DNA from: Salinimonas lutimaris
GTDB taxonomy: Bacteria > Pseudomonadota > Gammaproteobacteria > Enterobacterales > Alteromonadaceae
DNA length: 64,000 nt
Reading direction: 5' to 3'
NCBI RefSeq assembly: GCF_005222225.1
Contig: NZ_CP036536.1
Location: 3,434,001-3,498,000 of the forward strand
The first letter of the stretch is position 1. Each line of letters begins with the position of its first letter. Shown piece after piece: positions 10,373 through 19,334 of the stretch. The notes under the pieces are model-generated. The model was given only the letters and a program-made list of their open reading frames with translations. It searched no databases and was not told the DNA's origin. The position numbers were made by a program, and so were the translations under genes.

Positions 10373-11974
10373 ATGAAGCTGTCAATTCGCCTGCGTACTG
10401 AAATACTGTTCGCTGTTTTTCTAGTCTGTAGCTCTGTATTGCTAGCCCAGACATTCATTCGTCATGTGTATACATTGCCGGCATTGCAGTCCATGGCGGC
10501 GCAACAGGACTCTAGCGATATCAAGCTGGTTGCCTCTCAGTTCAGGCAACAAGTCGCTGCACTGGAAACCCTGCTCTACGATAACGCAGTGTGGGACGAG
10601 TTTTATAAATCAACACTGCAACACGATGTTGCCTGGTTTGAAGAAAATTATTTTATCGAAGGCTCATATGGCCGGTTAGGCATCAACGGGTGGTATTTTT
10701 ACGATAAACAACAACACCTGATAACCGGAAGAAGCCTGGCAAAAACGGGTGATGTCATGGACAAAAATCTGTTTGATGATCCGATGGCGCCAGTCACTCA
10801 GACACTGTTAAAAAATGATGCTGACGTTTGGCCTCGTTCATATTTCTTAATGGTAAATGATCGCCCTGTTCTGGCGGTGGCCCACAGTATTCTTCGCTCT
10901 GATGAGCAAGGGCCGTCTGCCGGCACAGCTATTGTATGGACCTTTATTGATGAGCAGTTTGTCGAAAGTATTACGCCAGGCCTGGTAGATGATATTACCC
11001 TGATCGTATTTGACTCCGACAAAACATCCGATACTGTTCATGCCTTTTATGATGATATCGACCAGCATTCCTACACTCACGACAGTGATTATCTGGTTAT
11101 GGGCGTTAGAGACTACCGCGGAACGCCCTTGTTCGGGTTAAGTGTGCCGCGCCGGCCTCAGCCATTTGACAGCTCTCTATTTGACAGTTCACTTATTGCA
11201 GGATTGCTGATTAGTGCCGGTGTTTTGCTGTTATTTTATCTGTGGATTAATAAAAAGCTGGTGACACCGGTATCCCGCCTGTTCAGCGTTATCTCCTATT
11301 CAATTGCCCATGGTGATTACAGTAAACGAACACAGTTGCCAGGGAGCAATGAAGTTAGCCGGCTGGGGCAACAACTTGATGGCCTGCTAAACCTGGTGCA
11401 GGAGCAGCAAAGAGAGCTATTATGCCGCAATGAGTCGCTGGAAAAAATCAGCCTGACCGACTCACTCACCGGACTGGGTAACCGGCGGGCCATGGATACC
11501 TATCTTCAGTCTGTCGCCTTGTTAAACAGAACAACGGCGCAACACTTTGCATTATTAATTCTGGATATCGACTTTTTTAAAAACTACAACGATCATTATG
11601 GCCATGCACAGGGCGATGAGGCACTGGCGCTGATCGCCGAGTTACTGAAAAGCCGCGCCTCCACGGCTCACAGCAGGGTATTCAGATACGGTGGTGAAGA
11701 ATTTGTCATCATGCTGGAAAATACCTCCATCAGACAAGCGATGGCCAAGGCACAGGATATTGTCAGTATTGTTCGCGAAGCCCGCATTGCGCATGAGGCA
11801 AGAGGTGATAAAGAACGGGTAATCACCATCTCCGCCGGTCTGACAGTCAAACCCACGGATTTAAGACTGAATGCGGCCGCTTTGTTTGAAGCAGCCGATA
11901 GTGCGCTATATCAGGCGAAAAATATGGGTCGCAATCAGGTACAAACCGTCGATGACGTGGTCGCACTGAAATAA
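10373..11974 (+). CDS. Membrane diguanylate cyclase with CHASE4-like periplasmic sensor, HAMP and GGDEF
   Basis: 533 residues. A transmembrane helix at about 9-27 and a second at about 275-293 bracket a periplasmic domain resembling CHASE4 (WDEFY, VAWFEENYF, then a GINGWYFYD strand). A HAMP-like linker precedes a GGDEF domain (about 365-530) with DSLTGLGNRRAMD, LDIDFFKNYNDHYGH and the active-site GGEEF at residues 440-444, so it should make c-di-GMP from two GTP. The position where the RxxD inhibitory site would sit (five residues before GGEEF) reads TAHS, so product inhibition through the canonical I-site is not expected. Monocistronic in appearance. Confidence 0.9.
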   Translation: MKLSIRLRTEILFAVFLVCSSVLLAQTFIRHVYTLPALQSMAAQQDSSDIKLVASQFRQQVAALETLLYDNAVWDEFYKSTLQHDVAWFEENYFIEGSYGRLGINGWYFYDKQQHLITGRSLAKTGDVMDKNLFDDPMAPVTQTLLKNDADVWPRSYFLMVNDRPVLAVAHSILRSDEQGPSAGTAIVWTFIDEQFVESITPGLVDDITLIVFDSDKTSDTVHAFYDDIDQHSYTHDSDYLVMGVRDYRGTPLFGLSVPRRPQPFDSSLFDSSLIAGLLISAGVLLLFYLWINKKLVTPVSRLFSVISYSIAHGDYSKRTQLPGSNEVSRLGQQLDGLLNLVQEQQRELLCRNESLEKISLTDSLTGLGNRRAMDTYLQSVALLNRTTAQHFALLILDIDFFKNYNDHYGHAQGDEALALIAELLKSRASTAHSRVFRYGGEEFVIMLENTSIRQAMAKAQDIVSIVREARIAHEARGDKERVITISAGLTVKPTDLRLNAAALFEAADSALYQAKNMGRNQVQTVDDVVALK

Positions 11975-12037
11975 AGCCCATGAACATTATGTTTGTGCGC
12001 GGCGTAACAAGTACTCATCAAAACACAGGAGTGCAGT

Positions 12038-12256
12038 ATGTCAAAAGCCTACCAGACTAATCAGAAAGTGAGCTGGAAGTGGGGAAACGGCACCGCCGAG
12101 GGCTATATCGCCGGTGTATTCAGAGAGTCAGTGACCAAAACATTGCAAGGTGAAGAGGTCACTCGTAACGGCAGTGACGATAATCCCGCCTACTTAGTCA
12201 AACAGGACGATGGCGATAAAGTGTTAAAGCTGCATAGCGAGTTGTCGGCCAGCTAG
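12038..12256 (+). CDS. DUF2945 (hypervirulence-associated TUDOR-domain) small protein
   Basis: 72 residues starting MSKAYQTNQKVSWKWGNG and containing the family's GxxxGYIxxVF pattern followed by a charged loop and AYLVKQDDGDKVLKLHSEL. This is the DUF2945 family, small basic-acidic proteins with a predicted tudor/SH3-like fold and no settled function. An AGGAG ribosome site precedes the ATG. It stands alone between the diguanylate cyclase and a REP-like repeat block. Confidence 0.8.
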   Translation: MSKAYQTNQKVSWKWGNGTAEGYIAGVFRESVTKTLQGEEVTRNGSDDNPAYLVKQDDGDKVLKLHSELSAS

Positions 12257-12671
12257 TCGCTAAGATTACTGGTGTCATTATATATCCCCAAAGTTCTGAG
12301 TCAGGGTTAGTCACGTGCCCAGAGAGAACTCTGAGACTACCTTCCGTCGCCCCCGTGAAAATGGGGATATCCTGAACAGCCTGACTGATTCAAAACGACA
12401 TTTATTAATGTCGGTCATGTCCAAAAGGAGATCCCGGATATCGCTACGCGATTCCGGGACGACGAGAGGAAGTACAACGTCATTCCCGTGCAAAAGGGAA
12501 CCTCCTTTATACCGTCGCCCCTGCGAAAGCAGGGGTCTCCTGAACAGCCTGGCTGATTGAAAATATCATCTTTTATAGGTCGTCACGGTCACAAAGGAGA
12601 TCCCGGATATCGCTGCGCGATTCAGGGATGATGGTATAATTACGCTGGCCAATCCAAGATAGCCGGTTAGC
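12257..12671. repeat. Duplicated REP-like palindromic repeat block
   Basis: No gene here. Two diverged copies of a roughly 120-base unit lie at about 12345-12464 and 12513-12633. Each begins CGTCGCCCC with a GAAA-loop hairpin (the second copy, 12518-12535, is CCCCTGC-GAAA-GCAGGGG, perfect; the first is degraded), continues with TCCTGAACAGCCTG and a variable middle, and ends with GGAGATCCCGGATATCGCT plus an imperfect palindrome (12432-12459 and 12601-12628). A further related CATTCCCGTG...GGGAAC element lies between them at about 12481-12501. This resembles REP/BIME elements; short open frames running through it are not genes. Confidence 0.75.
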
Positions 12672-13514
12672 CTAAATCAGCCCCAGGTTCGCTGCATGAA
12701 ATTGCAGATGCTCCTCAATAAATGACGCAATAAAGAAGTAACTATGATCATAGCCTTCGTGCATATTCAGCGTAAGCTGGGTATCAGATTTTTGCGCAGC
12801 ACTAATCAGTGCTTCAGGCTTGAGTTGTTCATTTAAAAACTGGTCCTGCTTGCCCTGCTCCACCAGAATGGGAATATAGTGCTGTTGCTGCGCCAGTAAA
12901 TGAGCAGCATCATATTGCTTCCAGGCTGCGACATCATCGCCCAGATACGCGGAAAATGCCTTGTGTCCCCACGGACACTCCGTCGGATTCGATACCGGAC
13001 TGAATGCCGACACCGACACATACCGCTCAGGCTTGTGCAGAGCAATCACCAATGCCCCGTGACCGCCCATTGAATGGCCGCTGATAGCCCGCTCACCGGT
13101 CACCGGAAAGTTGTCCTCAATTAACTCTGGCAATTCCTGTGTGATGTAGTCATACATCTGGTAGTTGGCTTTCCAGGGCTCCTGGGTGGCATTAACATAA
13201 AATCCGGCGCCCAGGCCTAAGTCATACGCCCCTTTTTCATCGTCGGCTACCCCTTCGCCCCGCGGGCTGGTATCTGGTGCAACAATCGCCATGCCCAGCT
13301 CAGCCGCCAGCTTCATAGCACCGGCTTTCTGCATAAAATTTTCATCGGTGCAGGTCAGGCCGGAAAGCCAGTATAGCACCGGCACCGGATTAACTGTGGT
13401 AGCAAACGGGGGCAAAAATACCGCAAAAGTCATGTCACAGTGAGTGGTATGCGAATGATGGGTATAACGACAATGTGTGCCTCCAAATGCCCGGTTTTCG
13501 CTGATTAGCTTCAT
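12672..13514 (-). CDS. fghA: S-formylglutathione hydrolase
   Basis: 280 residues from the ATG at 13514 (MKLISENRAFGG...), which has a good AAAGGAG ribosome site; the frame is open a further 36 codons upstream but that extension has no family resemblance. The enzyme hydrolyses S-formylglutathione to formate and glutathione in formaldehyde detoxification. It is an alpha/beta hydrolase of the esterase D family: LSGLTCTDENF near residue 50, the nucleophile elbow SGHSMGG with Ser148, the acid region EQGKQDQFL and the catalytic His in GYDHSYFF. The usual partner, glutathione-dependent formaldehyde dehydrogenase, is not adjacent. Confidence 0.95.
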   Translation of the reverse strand: MKLISENRAFGGTHCRYTHHSHTTHCDMTFAVFLPPFATTVNPVPVLYWLSGLTCTDENFMQKAGAMKLAAELGMAIVAPDTSPRGEGVADDEKGAYDLGLGAGFYVNATQEPWKANYQMYDYITQELPELIEDNFPVTGERAISGHSMGGHGALVIALHKPERYVSVSAFSPVSNPTECPWGHKAFSAYLGDDVAAWKQYDAAHLLAQQQHYIPILVEQGKQDQFLNEQLKPEALISAAQKSDTQLTLNMHEGYDHSYFFIASFIEEHLQFHAANLGLI

Positions 13515-13961
13515 ATACGCCTCTCCTTTTACACAACAGCAGCGCGATAGATGAACACTGCTGCAAATTTGTTGACCTTCACGCATCAGCGCGAAGGCAT
13601 GGTTACTGTTTTTCGGCTTCATCGGTGAACAATGAAGGCGTTAGCAGGCGCTTGTATAACACTGTATATCTGCTGAATACTAACGCGGTGATATATGACC
13701 ATGCACTATATGTCACTCTGTCATGATAGATGGTTTCACCATTTTTAAAAAACGGGGAGCATGTCGGCATCAGCCTCTATCCTGCGGTTCACCTGTTTTC
13801 GCACCGACTGGCTTAATCTGACCCACAAACTCTACAGATATTTGAACGACCTTGCATTGTGGTAAGAACGTTTTTGTTAAGTCATTAATAACAGTAAAGG
13901 GTCTATCGGTTTTTGGTTCAAGTTCGTTTACACTAAGCGCCAAATAAAAGAGGTAAACATC
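13515..13961. other. Intergenic region between divergent fghA and the acyltransferase operon
   Basis: About 450 bases that must carry the fghA promoter (minus strand) and that of the acyltransferase operon (plus strand). I find no convincing hairpin terminator, operator or gene. A 70-codon minus-strand frame at 13770-13982 has no ribosome site and begins inside the acyltransferase coding sequence. Confidence 0.4.
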
Positions 13962-14876
13962 ATGTTTAAAACCCTTGGCCACACGATTCTGGGCACCATT
14001 TCGGTGATTCTGTATTTTGTGAACACGGTGTTCTGGTCAACGCCGATATTTTTAATGTCATTTTTAAAGCTGATACCGGTTCCTGCCTGGCGTCGTTTTA
14101 TCACGTACCTGCTTGATGGCTGCGCCACCGCCTGGATTAGCGTGAACAATATCAATCAGCGCGTTCTGGGCAGAACCAGACTTGATGTGAACGGGCTAAA
14201 CCAGTTGTCCAGAAATGATTGGTATCTGGTGGTGGCTAACCATCAGTCTTGGGTCGATATTCTGGTCTTACAGCGGGTGTTCAATCGTCGCATTCCGTTT
14301 TTAAAATTTTTTTTAAAACAACAGCTGATTTGGGTTCCCATTCTGGGCCTGGCCTGGTGGGCTCTGGATTTTCCTTTTATGCGCCGGTACACCAAATCCT
14401 ACCTGGCTAAAAACCCGCACATGAAAGGCAAAGACATGGAAACTACCCGTCGCGCCTGTGAAAAATTTAAGCATAAGCCGGTCAGCATTATGAACTTTGT
14501 TGAGGGAACACGGTTTACGCCCAAAAAACATGCTCAGCAACAGTCTCCGTTTACCCATTTATTAAAACCCCGTGCCGGCGGCGTGGCATTTGTGCTGTCA
14601 GCCATGGGAGACCAGTTACATAAGCTGATAGATGTCACCATCAATTACCCTGACGGTGTGCCATCGTACTGGGATTTTGTGTGTGGCAAAGTGAAAAATA
14701 TTGAAGTGGATATTCAGGTAGAGCCGATTAAAGCCATTATGGAAGGCGGCTTTTTCAGCGATACCTACTTTTCTGATCCCGAACAACGTACCCGTTTTCA
14801 GGCCTGGCTGAATCAGCGCTGGTCGAATAAGGACAACCTTCTGGCATCGATGGACTCGACCCAAAAAGCATTATGA
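13962..14876 (+). CDS. YihG-type lysophospholipid acyltransferase, paralogue 1
   Basis: 304 residues of the PlsC/LPLAT superfamily. One or two N-terminal membrane segments (about 5-35) precede the acyltransferase core with the catalytic HX4D block (NHQSWVDI, near residue 90) and the substrate-binding FVEGTRFTPKKH. LPLATs of this group move acyl chains onto lysophospholipids; E. coli YihG has been linked to phosphatidylglycerol acyl-chain remodelling. The stop overlaps the next start (ATGA), and the neighbour is a clear paralogue. The exact substrate is not predictable. Confidence 0.85.
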   Translation: MFKTLGHTILGTISVILYFVNTVFWSTPIFLMSFLKLIPVPAWRRFITYLLDGCATAWISVNNINQRVLGRTRLDVNGLNQLSRNDWYLVVANHQSWVDILVLQRVFNRRIPFLKFFLKQQLIWVPILGLAWWALDFPFMRRYTKSYLAKNPHMKGKDMETTRRACEKFKHKPVSIMNFVEGTRFTPKKHAQQQSPFTHLLKPRAGGVAFVLSAMGDQLHKLIDVTINYPDGVPSYWDFVCGKVKNIEVDIQVEPIKAIMEGGFFSDTYFSDPEQRTRFQAWLNQRWSNKDNLLASMDSTQKAL

Positions 14877-15763
14877 GAGTGTTACTAGCCCCCTTTATTT
14901 TTGTTATTCATACCAGCCTGCAAATTATCAACCTGGCGATTTGCGGTGGTCTGGTGATTATATTCGGCCTGGCCAAACTGATTCTACCTGTACCAATATT
15001 ACGTAAGGTGCTCACTGCGCTGATGAACATCTTTTTTCTGATGTTTGGCCGGGTCAGTGTGCTGCTTATCCGGTTGTTCAACCCGCTGGTCATTGAGCGC
15101 CGCTTCAGCGCGCCGGTCTCCACTGAAAAATGGTATCTGCTGGTTGCCAATCATTTAAGTTATCTGGATATTATTCTGCTTATTGAGCTGTCGGTAGGTC
15201 GTATCCCCCCGCCGAAGTTTTTTTTAAAAAAGGAGCTTATCTGGCTGCCTTTTGTGGGCCTGGCGGCCTGGGCACTGGACATGCCGTTTATGCGACGCTA
15301 TTCGGCTGCCTACCTGAAAAAATACCCGCACAAAAAAGGCAAGGATATTGAAACCACCAAAGCCTATTGTCAGCGTTATACCGGCACCCCAACTACAGTC
15401 ATCAATTTTGTTGAAGGTACGCGATTTACTCCGGTAAAACATGCCACCAAGAAAAGCGAGTACCAGCTGTTGTTGCCGCCAAAAGCCGGTGGCGTGGCAT
15501 TTACGCTTGCTACCATGGGCGATCTTTTTACCAATATGCTGGATATATCATTGCTGTACCCGGATAACCGCAAGCACCCGATGATGGCCATGCTGAGCGG
15601 TCAGATGCGTCGCGTTATTATTGATGTGAATGTATTGGAAATTCCGGCTCAGGCCAAAGGGGACTACTTTGCTGATGAAGCATTCAGAGCCGGCTTCCAG
15701 CAATGGCTCAACCAGCTTTGGCAAAATAAAGACAAGCGCATGCAGCGCATTCTGGAGAACTAG
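14873..15763 (+). CDS. YihG-type lysophospholipid acyltransferase, paralogue 2
   Basis: 296 residues, translationally coupled to the preceding gene by a 4-base overlap. Two N-terminal hydrophobic helices, then NHLSYLDI (the HX4D catalytic motif), KKELIWLPFVGL, ALDMPFMRRYS and FVEGTRFTPVKH. These blocks align with the upstream protein almost one for one, so the pair arose by tandem duplication. Retained catalytic motifs in both suggest division of labour in chain or headgroup preference rather than decay. Confidence 0.85.
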   Translation: MRVLLAPFIFVIHTSLQIINLAICGGLVIIFGLAKLILPVPILRKVLTALMNIFFLMFGRVSVLLIRLFNPLVIERRFSAPVSTEKWYLLVANHLSYLDIILLIELSVGRIPPPKFFLKKELIWLPFVGLAAWALDMPFMRRYSAAYLKKYPHKKGKDIETTKAYCQRYTGTPTTVINFVEGTRFTPVKHATKKSEYQLLLPPKAGGVAFTLATMGDLFTNMLDISLLYPDNRKHPMMAMLSGQMRRVIIDVNVLEIPAQAKGDYFADEAFRAGFQQWLNQLWQNKDKRMQRILEN

Positions 15764-15765
15764 GT

Positions 15766-17097
15766 TTGGAATTAAAAGCCACGACCCGCGATTTATTCAA
15801 CAGTACTGTCACACAGATTTTTCCGTCTGTGGATGTGGATGACAATACCTACAACCTGCTGGCGCTGGCGACCATTGCTACGGTGGCGATAGTGCTATTT
15901 ATCCTCTTGCGGGTATTGGTCCAGGTGTATGCCAGCCGCTTGTTCAAGCGCACCAAAAACCGGTGGGATAATGCGTTGATGGACTATGGCTTCTTCCGTC
16001 ATCTGGTGCATTTAGTGCCCGCCCTGGTGATGTTTCTGCTTACCCCGGTGCTGATTGAAAACGAAGGGGTTCTGCATGCGGTTGTGATCAAGTGTTCACT
16101 GTTGTACATGATGTTTGCTGCGCTGCTGGCTGTTTTCTCATTACTGAGCACGCTGGAATACCTGTATAACTCGTCCTATATGGCTAACCGGGCCAGTATT
16201 ACCGGATTTATTCAGGTGGCAAAACTGGTGTTCACCATTCTGGTTCTGCTGCTCAGTGTGTCGATTATCATTGAGCGCAACCCTCTGATTCTGTTATCAG
16301 GCATTACGGCCATTGCAGCCGTACTGTTGCTGATATTCAGAGACACCATTTTAGGCTTTGTCGCCGGTATACAGATTGCAGCCAACCGCATGTTTAAAAA
16401 CGGCGACTGGATTTCGATCAGTAAGTTTGAGGTGGATGGAGAAATCAAAGAAATTGGTCTGACGAACGTCAAGGTACAAAACTGGGATATGACAGTATCC
16501 ACCCTGCCCACCTATTCGCTAACCAATGAAGCGGTTAAAAACTGGCGCGGTATGCAGGAATCCGGAGGCCGGCGGATTAAGCGAGCTATTTATATTGATG
16601 TGCATTCTGTGCGTCTTTGCAACAAAGACATGCTTGAGCGTTTCAGCAAAATTCGTTACATCAGCGAATATCTGGCGCAAAAAGAGGATGAGCTGCGTAG
16701 CTGGCATAAAGACTACTCGATAGCCGAGGATGATCTGCTTAACACGCGAAAGCTGACCAATATAGGTACTTTCCGGGCGTACCTGAATGCCTACCTCAAA
16801 CAGCATCCGCATGTGTCACAGTCGATGACTATGATGGTGCGCCAACTGCCGCCAACCGAACTGGGTCTACCGCTGGAAATTTACTGCTTCAGTAATCAGA
16901 TAGCCTGGACCCGTTATGAAGATATTCAGGCTGATATTTTTGACCATGTGCTGGCTATGCTGGATGTTTTTGACCTGCGGGCTTACCAGCGCGACAGCCA
17001 TCTGCTGGCATTCAGTGAACAGCGCCCGACCTCTGGCCGAGTGGCGCGGGAATGTGATGAACAGGCCGAAGAGCCAGATACGTCATCTAACACCTAG
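15766..17097 (+). CDS. ybdG: YbdG-type mechanosensitive ion channel, TTG start
   Basis: 443 residues, a MscS-superfamily channel. The start is TTG at 15766, two bases after the upstream stop, with a GGAG site at 15754-15757 inside the end of the acyltransferase gene. About five transmembrane helices (residues 25-215) lead to the MscS pore-lining helix and beta domain (ILLSGITAIAAVLLLIFRD, FVAGIQIAANRMFKNGDW). The C-terminal part carries stretches typical of E. coli YbdG (GGRRIKRAIYIDV, LTNIGTFRAYLNAYL, DIFDHVLAM), a channel of miniature conductance that opens on osmotic downshock. Operonic with two membrane-lipid acyltransferases. Confidence 0.92.
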   Translation: MELKATTRDLFNSTVTQIFPSVDVDDNTYNLLALATIATVAIVLFILLRVLVQVYASRLFKRTKNRWDNALMDYGFFRHLVHLVPALVMFLLTPVLIENEGVLHAVVIKCSLLYMMFAALLAVFSLLSTLEYLYNSSYMANRASITGFIQVAKLVFTILVLLLSVSIIIERNPLILLSGITAIAAVLLLIFRDTILGFVAGIQIAANRMFKNGDWISISKFEVDGEIKEIGLTNVKVQNWDMTVSTLPTYSLTNEAVKNWRGMQESGGRRIKRAIYIDVHSVRLCNKDMLERFSKIRYISEYLAQKEDELRSWHKDYSIAEDDLLNTRKLTNIGTFRAYLNAYLKQHPHVSQSMTMMVRQLPPTELGLPLEIYCFSNQIAWTRYEDIQADIFDHVLAMLDVFDLRAYQRDSHLLAFSEQRPTSGRVARECDEQAEEPDTSSNT

Positions 17098-17165
17098 CCC
17101 TGACCGCTACGGTGACTCTGCACCCCCAACTGGTTACAGGCAGCAATCTGGCTGTCTGTGACTGT

Positions 17166-17360
17166 TTAGCTCAAGGCATAACCCATCAACAGGCATACCA
17201 CCAGCCCGGACACACCAAAGAAGCCATATTCAATCTTTTGTTTTACCGCTTCAGGCCCGCTCTGCCCTGAGCTCATAAACCCCATAATGATGCTGGACAG
17301 CCCCAGCACAAACGCCACCAGACCGATGGCAAAGCCAATCGCGCTTATCCATTCACTCAT
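17166..17360 (-). CDS. Small two-helix membrane protein of unknown function
   Basis: 64 residues from the ATG at 17360, chosen because GGGAG lies about seven bases upstream; the frame is open a further 20 codons but that part is not membrane-protein-like. Two hydrophobic helices (about 5-27 and 43-62) flank a polar loop with GQSGPEAVKQKIEYG. I do not recognise a family. It is convergent with ybdG. Confidence 0.6.
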   Translation of the reverse strand: MSEWISAIGFAIGLVAFVLGLSSIIMGFMSSGQSGPEAVKQKIEYGFFGVSGLVVCLLMGYALS

Positions 17361-17644
17361 CAACTTTCTCCCGTTCAGTGAGCCTCTGCTGCGCTGAATA
17401 ATCAGACAGTTAACCGGCATTATGCCCCACCAAGCGTAGGCTGCCTACGCGGATTTGTAAAAATTTTCACCTGTGTGGCCAGGTGTCAAAAGCACGATTA
17501 TTTCGTTTATCACACTTATTAATTGCCTGAATATCAGTCACCCGATTTATAAAAAAACTTAACTTGTTGAATTTTAATGCTTTAAGCAAGTGGCACAGCA
17601 ACTGCTGTATCCGTGTGGTACTGACAACTGAATTAGGGAAACTC

Positions 17645-18454
17645 ATGAACAAGCAAACTCTGGCCATTGCACTGTCTTCCGCTTTGCTGATTGGCTCAAC
17701 CACCGCCGCTCTGGCTGATGATAATAACTGCAATGTCAATATTCAGGGCAACATGGAATACCGGGCTGCACAACTCATGGTAGAAATGGAAAACGGCAGT
17801 GTTATGCACATTGATAACGCTCATCATCTGACCATAAACGATGAACAGGTTGACCTGACCCCCGAGCAGCAGCGCTATGTCAGCCAGTACTATGAGGCTA
17901 TTGATGAAGCCGTACCGATGACCATGAATATCGTGTCTGACGGATTTAAACTGGCCAATACTGCAGTCAGTGAAGTGTTTGGTGAACTGCTGGGTGACGA
18001 TGATACGCTGGTCCGGGAACTCAGTACCACCATGGGCGAATTGCAGCAAAATATTGAACAGAAATTTTACATGCAGGATGGCGGTATCCGTATCAGTGGT
18101 GACGATATCAACGGTGATGGTTGGGTAGGCAGCCAGTGGGAATCAGAGTTTGAAGAAAGTATAGAACAGCTGGTCAGTCAGGCTACCGGCCGGCTGCTGA
18201 TGGCCATCGGCTCGCAGATGCTGTTTTCAGAAGAAGGCGTGGATGACTTTGCCGAACGTATGGAACGCTTTGGTGACGATCTGGAAACCCGGATGGAGTC
18301 TCAGGCAGAACAGCTCGAAGATCGGGCCGATGAGCTATGCAAGATCCTGCGTCGCGCAGACCATAGTGAAAACCAGATGCAGCGTACTATTGCCGGGCTG
18401 GACGGCCTGAATCTGCTGAATCTGGATGACCACAAATCCACCATGAAAATGTAA
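17645..18454 (+). CDS. DUF2884 (YggN-like) exported protein
   Basis: 269 residues from ATG 17645; the frame is open 27 codons upstream but a signal peptide (MNKQTLAIALSSALLIG..., cleavage near ALA-DD) begins at this ATG. The mature part matches the YggN pattern: CNVNIQGNMEYRAAQL, INDEQVDLTPEQQRYVSQYY, and a long acidic, helical C-terminal half with repeated EDLETRMESQAEQLEDRADEL-type coiled-coil character. Periplasmic by prediction, function unknown in the family. Confidence 0.8.
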   Translation: MNKQTLAIALSSALLIGSTTAALADDNNCNVNIQGNMEYRAAQLMVEMENGSVMHIDNAHHLTINDEQVDLTPEQQRYVSQYYEAIDEAVPMTMNIVSDGFKLANTAVSEVFGELLGDDDTLVRELSTTMGELQQNIEQKFYMQDGGIRISGDDINGDGWVGSQWESEFEESIEQLVSQATGRLLMAIGSQMLFSEEGVDDFAERMERFGDDLETRMESQAEQLEDRADELCKILRRADHSENQMQRTIAGLDGLNLLNLDDHKSTMKM

Positions 18455-18516
18455 TCAATACCTAAGGGTGTGTCGTGCTAGCATGATGAAAATGCAATTT
18501 TAGCGGAACAAACATC

Positions 18517-19329
18517 ATGCAAGGACTAACTTTATGCGGTTGCGGCTGGCTGGGTAGCCATCTGGCCCGCCGCAACGCCCTGTCAGTGCCATTACTGGGC
18601 ACCAGCCGACAAACAGAAAAGCTCACCGACCTGCCTGTCACGCCTGTCGTATTTACGCTGGGCGATGATCCTGATGGTGTGGCCACCCAAAGTGGCGCCA
18701 ATACCGTTGTGCTGAATATTCCTCCCGGAGCACGCAAAAAGCCCCTTGATCCACAGTTTGTCAGTCATATGCAAAATCTGATTGATGCCTTTATACAAGC
18801 CGGCTGCCAGCAGCTGATTTTTATCAGTACCACCGCCGTTTATGGCGAGCAGGAAGGCGATATTAATGAAACCAGCAAACTGGCTCCGGTGACCGAGTCA
18901 GGGAAAGCTCACCAGCAAATTGAAACCTACCTGATGACCCATTACGCTGATCGCGGTCTTGTCATACGGCTGGCCGGGTTAGTGGGGCCGGATCGACATC
19001 CGGTTAATTTTCTGGCCGGGCGACAGCTGGATAAAGGCGAACAAGTGGTGAATCTGGTCCATATTGATGATGTGTGCAGCGGCATTGAAGCTGCGCTCGA
19101 ACAGACACTGACCGGTGATACTTTGCATCTGTGCAGTCTGGCGCACCCCAAGCGTGGAGACTATTACACACACTGTGCACAACGCCGCGCCCTGGCCGAA
19201 CCGCAGTTTAACCCGGACTATAAATACAAAAACGCCAGCGGCAAGCACATCAATGCACAAACCAGCTGGCGTAAACTTGGGCTGGCGTCACTGCAATACC
19301 CCAGCCCCGATGCGATGTGTGGTGGCTGA
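18517..19329 (+). CDS. yeeZ: YeeZ-like NAD(P)-binding epimerase/dehydratase family protein
   Basis: 270 residues of the extended SDR fold. A glycine-rich nucleotide motif (CGCGWLGSHLA) opens the protein, followed by IFISTTAVYGEQEG (the active-site Ser/Tyr region) and LAGLVGPDRHPVNFLAGR and VNLVHIDDVC, all matching E. coli YeeZ. The reaction is unknown. The stop lies five bases from the convergent NSS transporter stop, so neither gene has room for a separate terminator. Confidence 0.82.
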   Translation: MQGLTLCGCGWLGSHLARRNALSVPLLGTSRQTEKLTDLPVTPVVFTLGDDPDGVATQSGANTVVLNIPPGARKKPLDPQFVSHMQNLIDAFIQAGCQQLIFISTTAVYGEQEGDINETSKLAPVTESGKAHQQIETYLMTHYADRGLVIRLAGLVGPDRHPVNFLAGRQLDKGEQVVNLVHIDDVCSGIEAALEQTLTGDTLHLCSLAHPKRGDYYTHCAQRRALAEPQFNPDYKYKNASGKHINAQTSWRKLGLASLQYPSPDAMCGG

Positions 19330-19334
19330 AACGC

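Noticed and set aside
12311-12560. Short open frames on both strands in the REP-like block
   Set aside because: They run through palindromic repeats, have no ribosome site and their translations reflect the repeat sequence.
13770-13982. 70-codon minus-strand frame upstream of the acyltransferases
   Set aside because: Starts inside the acyltransferase coding sequence and no ribosome site is visible.
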